From: Apteryx mantelli | Lineage: Eukaryota > Chordata > Aves > Apterygiformes > Apterygidae | DNA length: 64,000 nucleotides | Assembly (NCBI RefSeq): GCF_036417845.1 | Contig: NC_089981.1 | Span: 65,437,268 to 65,501,267, forward strand | Direction: 5' to 3' | Shown here: piece by piece, positions 57,357-64,000 of the stretch | How the letters are laid out: every line of letters starts with the position of its first letter | Numbering within the stretch: the stretch's first letter is position 1 | Made by a program: the position numbers and the translations under genes | Notes under the pieces: generated by a model | Databases searched by the model: none | Told to the model about the DNA's origin: nothing | Seen by the model: only the letters and a program-made list of their open reading frames with translations

Positions 57357-60227
57357 AAGTTCCATTAATCGGAGACATTTATAAATGGTGAAACTTAGAA
57401 TTTATTAACCGTTAAAGTGAGACTATAAATGTTATCTTTTTGCCTAGACTGTGTCATTTTTATACAAATGAACAGCTAACAAAAAGCAGCAGTGTCTGAC
57501 AGCCGAACTCTGGGGCTAGGAGGGTAACACATGGGTATAACTCCAGCTGCAACACATTTTACTGATCGTGTGGCAGATCAGAATTTACATACTCATCAGC
57601 TGGGCAATTCAGAACTTAAGGGCTGTCTGCCACTGCCAACAGCACTTACTTATTTCTCCATATAGTTAAACTAGACACCTCAGTGGTTAAAAGCATATCC
57701 AAACTACTTAAGAGTTCCTATCCAAGGAAGCAGCAGTGGGAAGCATCTAATATGCCAAGTTTCAGCCCAGAACAAGAGGGGCTGAAAAGCTTTTGCATGT
57801 TGAAACTTGTCAAGGTTACAAGAAGGAAGATGACTCGCTAATAAGCAAATTCTTTAAATATTTTGTTCATATATATATTTAATCCTCTCAGTGCACATAC
57901 ATCACCAGCAAGCAACTTTTACACTTTCTGCCTTTGCAGTTGGCACAGTTATATTCCAACCTCTATCTTTCCCAGTGTGACTGAAGCAAGGTTAGAGAGT
58001 TCAACCTAATATAAGTCCTTTATATCCCCTCAACTATAGAATTCAATAAGCTATTAAGGACTCTGACAGGGAGGTTAATATGCGTGAGAACAAAACATCT
58101 TAAAGTATTTACATTCCCTAAGAATAACCCATGTACACATTCACAGTACAGAAGACTCCAAGCAGTCCCTGTCATCCACAATTACCTAACAGCGGGTCCA
58201 GGTCTTTAAAGGGTGTGAATGAAGGGCTGCTTTATCAAATGCAACATCATTACTGGAGGCTGCATCAGTGGCAGAGATTTTGAAGCAGCTATGACTGAAA
58301 CATCAGGTGACTGACCTGCAGTTGTCAGGAAGATATTTTTAGTTAGTTTAGGCTATGTCAGAATATTTTAGCAGAATATGCTTCCACCACTAGAGGCAGA
58401 TCTGCTGCAGCCAATCCCAATGGTCAGTGGACAGGTTACAGCCACTAGTCCCAGCCACTGACAAACCAATGGTCTTGGACAAAATTTGCTTGCGTTGTGG
58501 GAAGTAAAGAGTCAGCCCTGAAGTACAAAGCTTAAACCAAAAATGCAAGAAGATAATATCCTGACTTGAGTGAAAGCCAAATATCAACAGGGAGAAAGAA
58601 ATGACTACTAAAAGGTGTCACTCGTTCAGAAAAGGCATGCACCAAAAAAAGCATCCTTACAGAAGGGCAGAGAAACACACATACAGATACCTTACTGGGG
58701 TAACTAAGTTTAGTGGGAACTTGGAACTAGCTTTAGAGAAAAATTTTTTCACTGTGGGAAATACCTTGATTAGACTTCCTTGGAACTTCAGGACTGTAGG
58801 GTCACTGCATGTGGAGAAGGGCTTCTCAAGCACAGGGAGCTAAGACATGCAAGGAATCTATCTAGCCAATGGGTGGACTTGAAAGACAGTAACCAAACAG
58901 CTACTCCAAAATGGCTGAGCTAGGGAGATGTAAAGACTTGGCTGAGTCCAGGCATAAAACATTCTACTTGGCAAGATAAAATTGTCCCATTGAATCTTGC
59001 CTGCTTACTAATTAGCACATCTTTTATAATGGTAGCAGTTATAAATGTGAGCAACATTCAGCTGTGGATAGAGGGTGCCAGAGCTTTGATGAACAACTCT
59101 GGAGTTCTGCACAATTAGATCTGGGAACATCTCATACATCTACAGTCTGTCCAAGAAATGAGGTGTCCAAATCGCATCTTGCACAGATAATGACTCCTGA
59201 AACATCCACTCTGCACCTTTCACTCATGCTCCAACAGCATCAAGATGACAAAAAAAACATGAGTAAACTTGAATCCTCAAGCAAAGGATGAAAAACAAAG
59301 GGTGGCAGAGTCTACTGGACAATGCCAGATTACCCAAGCAAGGGAAACAATTAAGAAATGGAAGCTAAGGATGTGAACTTCTGTGCCTCTGCACTGCTAG
59401 GGACCAAAGGATGATGCTAGCTGTCCACCCAGGCCATAGTTAACAAGAAGTCTGTCCACCCCAGTCCATGGCACTTTCAATTCAGGGAGCACAGGGATGG
59501 AGTGAAGCAGATCAACTTCCTGGAGAAGACAGGAAAAAACATGGCAAAACTCCCAGAAATCTGTGACAGCTATTTTTCTTGCAGCCAAAGCCCAGGACTG
59601 GTGTTCTGTGCTCATGCTCAGTTTCAGATTTTTATTAGGAAGGACCAAGCGACACAGAAAAACAGCACAAAATTACAGTTGGGCCCAAACCCTCTAAGAT
59701 GGGGCCACGGTCAGTACCACACAAGTAGAGCAGCATGTGACGCCAGTTTCCAAGTCCAGAAGTTGTAAAAGCACTGATATTACAGGAAGCACTCACACTG
59801 GGAAAAGTGGGTATTCATACAGCTTCATACAGACAAGAAACATGCTCCAGCTGTATTCTGTGAAAAAGGAAGGGCTAAAAATTCCTCTTCTGAAAGCCAC
59901 AACAGCTGAGTAGCAGCACTCCTACATTTGTCTTCAACTCTTCCTGTATGGATTGGACCACCATCACCAACTTCAAACCTGAGGCTGTTAGGTCTGTGAT
60001 TTGGCAAAATAGCTAGCAAAATAACCTGGAGGTCTTGAGGCCATCTTCAGAGATATGTGGAAATGTTTCTTACAAGCCTGGAGTTTAGTTTTAAGAAATG
60101 CTGCATTTCTTTGTGTACCAGGCTGCAGTACCTGGAGTGTTCACTCATCACTGGAATGACACCTGTCCAAAACATCAGATCTTGAAACTCTAATGTTTGG
60201 GTAACACTAAATTCTGCATGACAGAGT

Positions 60228-60264
60228 AAAAACAAAAAAATAACAACAAAAACAAAAAAATAAC
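60228..60264. repeat. Duplicated 17-bp A-rich unit
   Basis: A5-C-A7-TAAC occurs at 60228-60244 and 60248-60264 with a 3-base spacer. It is a simple-sequence duplication. Confidence 0.85.
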
Positions 60265-63200
60265 TTAAAGAATTCTGTGAGAAACTTGACAAAGCTCAAA
60301 GAGGAACAAGCTACTTAAGGAGCAGCCCCAAGTCACAAGGGAGTGGCTTCTACTGATTCCACTTCGGAAAGAGAATCGAATGCTCATGTTAAAAAAAAAA
60401 AAAAAAAGTCCAAATAATTTTAAAATTTCTTAAAGCAATTTCAAACAAATTACTTGCTTGGACACTATTTAAGTAAAAGCCTTCTACATAGAATAACCAA
60501 TACGTTTTAATACCATCTAAACAAACATGCTAGTACTCTTGCCCATTAGTTACCATGCCCTCTCAGGGAAGCAATATTGTCATAGCTCCCAGCTGCTGAG
60601 TCTAACTCCACCAAGAGTCATGCATTTAGCTTTGAAGGTACCCAGTTCAATTCACTGGAGCTTGAGTAAAGAATATGTAAAGGCCAATAACTAGGACATT
60701 TTCCCCCTTAGAAGTTACACAAATGGAAAGACTGGTGCAAGAATTTCACAGAATGTGATGCATGTAGTTTCCATACAGGCTAAGAAAAACCCAGAAAATT
60801 AAAATTTCACAACTAGCCACCTACCTGAGAACTAAAGCAAATAACCTGCCCCTTCCCCCCAACCTTAATTCTGCCTTTGCGTACAGGCCTCTTACAAAAC
60901 TCCGAAGTCTGATGATGTTCAAGCACAGTACGTTCAATATGCTGAGGTACAATATGATGTTCAATTGCAATAATATACAACATTTGTATGCAAAACATCT
61001 TGAACAGCTTGCTCATTTTAAACTCGCAAACTGAATTACTTTTACAAGCTAATCTCCAAAGCCCTTTGGGTATTTTAATTACACAGTTTTGTCAGTGTAC
61101 AGAGTATTGTAGGTTTCCTTACCCGCAAAAAGGTCAAACCCTCGGTGTAATTCAGAAGAACAAGACAATTACTAAAACAAGTTTAGCTGATCATATACAT
61201 GTCCTATATATGCTAATAGGCATTTGCTATAACTGCCATAAAGTGACCTTTAAATTGTACAGTAAATCTAATCATATTATAAATGGGGCAACTAGTAAGG
61301 CAATGAACACCACAGTATATAATATTAGGTAGTGTGTCATTTCAGTTGGAGTTGTGGAAAATAAATACAATGAAAAATTTATTTTAAGTTGTCATTAAAA
61401 ACTTATTTTTCAGCACTTTTACAGAGAGGTTAGGATAAGTTGACTTTAGAAGGGAAATCAGGTAAAGATTCTATGCATTATTCTTTCCTCCCAACTCCTA
61501 CTCTGCAGTTGCACTCCCTTTAACAGAGATTGTAAAAACTGGATTTATCAGAAATATTTGTAATGTTTTTAACCTTGATCATTTCAATAATGTGCTTTAT
61601 AGCATAATCCAACAACCAGCTGTAGAGATGAGACCAAGTGACAGAAACCTTTAAGCTTGTTACCTGGCCAAAGAGAGCACATCACGAAGCATGACTGAAG
61701 CTGGCCCCCATCCCCTACACGCCTGGCTGCCCAATGGACCTACGCTCTCTTGGTAAGTACACAGTTCCCTGCAGGTAAAGTTGCATGGTTCCAGGTTCCA
61801 GCAGTTTGATGCTGGTGGGATTACCCCCAAAACCTTTCAAAGATCTATCTGTATCCCTGAACATGAAGTGTACTAATTTCCCTTCGTCAGAATGGTAAAT
61901 AGACATCTACAGTATATGTTGGCTGATGAAGGAAAGTTGCACAAGGTAGATAACCAGTCTTGACGATTCCCCTCTGTAGAGTGATTTGTCCTGTCCACTT
62001 TCACTTCCTTTCCCTCTATACTATATTGTACAGCACTTAAGGCTGTTACAGATTTTCTCCTTAGCTGGTGTTGAGACGGGTGGCATTCAGAAGCCTGTTT
62101 AAATAATCTAAGGGTTACCTAGACTCTTTATTTCAGTCTCATTGTGCATTACAGCCAAATCACCTGAATTCTGTGCAGTTCTAAAGAGCTGGAAAGATAC
62201 CTACAGAACGTAAGAAGAGCCCTACAGGTTTATTATACTTTGTGTCAAAATATAAAATGCCCCGAAATACTGAGACAAAGAACGCTCCTGATGCATGAGG
62301 TATCACTCTAGCTTTTAGTTATCAAAGATTTAAAAGGGGGGGGGGTAGGAGTTTTTGATAACCCCTGAAGTTATCTAAAGTCATCATTTATTAGATACAG
62401 AAAGCAGTCAAAATTACCTACATTAATTCAGTTCTATCCTGTATTTTATGCAACCATCCAAAACAGAAAAAAAATTCAAGTCTATCATTTTGACAGAACA
62501 ATAAATGAGCATTTTGCAACTCTTGCTCATTAACATGCTGCACATAAGAGATATGAGGCATCCGGCCTAAATGGCTTGAAGCTGCCAAGATATTTTGCCC
62601 GCAAAATCTGAAGGCCCAAGCTGCCAAACCCCCAAGTAACAACACATCCGGTTCCTATATACCCTGGCAGCCAAAGAGTGAGTCAAACTTACCAGAGTGC
62701 TTTTCTTATTATATATAAAATGTTTTGCTGAATTTTAGTAACAACTCAACATGGCTTCAGAGTTATTTTAACTTGTGGCCAGTCCCCACATGAATGTCCA
62801 AACTGCCTAGCCACAGAAATAACAAGCATAGCAAAGCAAGGTTCAAAGTGTTTTTTCTTAACATTTAAGTCTAAGCTAAATGTTATTCATGCCACATTGC
62901 AAATATAAGAGCAAGGACTCCAGTTCTAAAAATAGAAATGGTAGGAAAGTAAGAACTAGCAATGAGTGGTATTACTGCTACCTTTGCCCAAGTGAGAAAC
63001 TCTAGAATGCTTTGAACAGTTAACTGATGATACTTCATAGCACTTAGCTTCACAAAAAGTAGCAACAGAACTCAGCAAGAAAAAGCCTCAGCCTGGAATT
63101 GCACTTTTTTTTTAATAAAGTAAACACAAATAGCACATGGAGAAAATTTCTAAAGCAAAAATAGTAATGCATGGCAAGAGAATTTAGAATCACATTCTGA

Positions 63201-64000
63201 AATAAAAGAAAATCTGACAGGGGAATTCAACGAACACTCTCAGCAAATCAGACACTACAGTCCAAGTCTCACGTTCAATACTTCCCATTGTAACATTTAA
63301 CCCTATTTTTAGAGTGGAGCTATAATTTAAACATTATGAGAACCAAAACTGCCTCTCCTCTTCAAAACCCTTGTAGATTTCTGTTTAACAAACATCACTT
63401 AGATAATTTGTTTTGCCACGGCACAGACCCAAGCCTGAATGTATCACATAATTAGGCAGGTTAGAAGAAGCAGTAACACCTTGGCAGGGACAGCAAGAGA
63501 AAGAAGTAGCTGCCAGGAGGACCAATTAGCTAGCTAACTACCTAGTATCAGTCTGAATGTTTTACTTATAGATGCAAACTGACTACTTGGCAAGTTTTCA
63601 GAAAAGGAACCTACCTCCCCGAAGCTACAGCAACCAACAATTTTAAGTACTACCATCCCATGAGAAAAAAAACTTTTAATAACGTGCACTTTAACTGCTG
63701 GGTGAGAGCTACAGTAATAGTCCTTGGGTGGTAAAGTACCATAAATGGTGTCAATTACACCTTAAACACACAAGATAGTGACCATTATTCATGCTCTCCC
63801 TCAACAAATTAGAGGAGTTAAATCTGCAGCAAAAGTTACCTGCTGAAGAATGCCATACATTACATTTTGCTTTCTGAAAGTTTCCTTTAGAGATATATCT
63901 AACAGATGTAAAAAGAGGCAAAAATCTAGTACTTTGTGACCAAGGACAAAGAAGTACCTCATTGTCATAAATGAGATATTTCTTATTTTCTGCCAGTCTG

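Noticed and set aside
58690-58840. Possible CR1 fragment ('aaaaattttttcactgtggg')
   Set aside because: Only one short block resembles CR1; the surrounding order does not fit.
61715-61906. 63-codon minus-strand open frame
   Set aside because: Protein-like at first sight but matches no family and has no exon-type borders; within the range of chance for an intron.
63940-64000. Open minus-strand sequence at the window edge, considered as an SPTLC2 exon
   Set aside because: The translation does not match any SPTLC2 segment I know, and no clear splice site frames it.

Overview
This window is vertebrate nuclear DNA, almost certainly from a bird or another sauropsid. The signs are genes split by GT-AG introns, a CpG-island promoter, a CR1-type LINE, a solo endogenous-retrovirus LTR, faint ancient amniote SINE/LINE relics, and no Alu or L1. 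The species cannot be told from the sequence. Nothing resembles a prokaryotic operon, CRISPR array or phage.

Two protein-coding genes are supported, both on the minus strand and arranged head to tail. (1) ISM2 (isthmin-2) is complete. Six coding exons lie between 29662 (start codon) and 6812 (stop) and join with consistent splice phases into a 491-residue secreted protein: signal peptide, long acidic linker, one thrombospondin type-1 repeat and a C-terminal AMOP domain. Its promoter lies in a CpG island of about 1.9 kb (29.24-31.12 kb). The first intron is about 18.4 kb. The best poly(A) signal is at 5307-5312. (2) SPTLC2 (catalytic subunit 2 of serine palmitoyltransferase) is partial. Only its last three coding exons (46225-46090, 44784-44655, 38201-38082) and a probable 6-kb 3' UTR ending near 32.1 kb are present. 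The rest of the gene, including the PLP-lysine exon, lies beyond 64000. From memory, the same order and orientation (SPTLC2 then ISM2) occurs on human 14q24.3.

Layout: 1-5.3 kb is intergenic DNA downstream of ISM2 with old SINE relics, two microsatellites and palindromes carrying AATAAA on both strands. 5.3-29.7 kb is ISM2. Intron 1 holds more SINE relics, several short tandem duplications and a 759-bp solo LTR (24435-25193) with a 5-bp target duplication, inserted into an older repeat. 29.7-31.1 kb is the GC-rich ISM2 5' region. 31.1-32.1 kb is a short spacer. 32.1-38.1 kb is the SPTLC2 3' UTR. 38.2-46.2 kb holds the SPTLC2 exons, with a decayed CR1 (41.9-43.8 kb) in the last intron. 46.2-64 kb is the interior of one long SPTLC2 intron with simple repeats and one old SINE tail.

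The two genes are not functionally linked as far as known: SPTLC2 acts in the ER on sphingolipid synthesis, and ISM2 is secreted. Their close tandem spacing makes read-through the main plausible interaction. I found no convincing new biological system. The most useful leads are the LTR with promoter and splice-donor features inside ISM2 intron 1, a G-quadruplex-prone tract four bases before the ISM2 start codon, a cluster of ACGTG motifs in a small minisatellite, and a long open frame opposite ISM2 intron 1.
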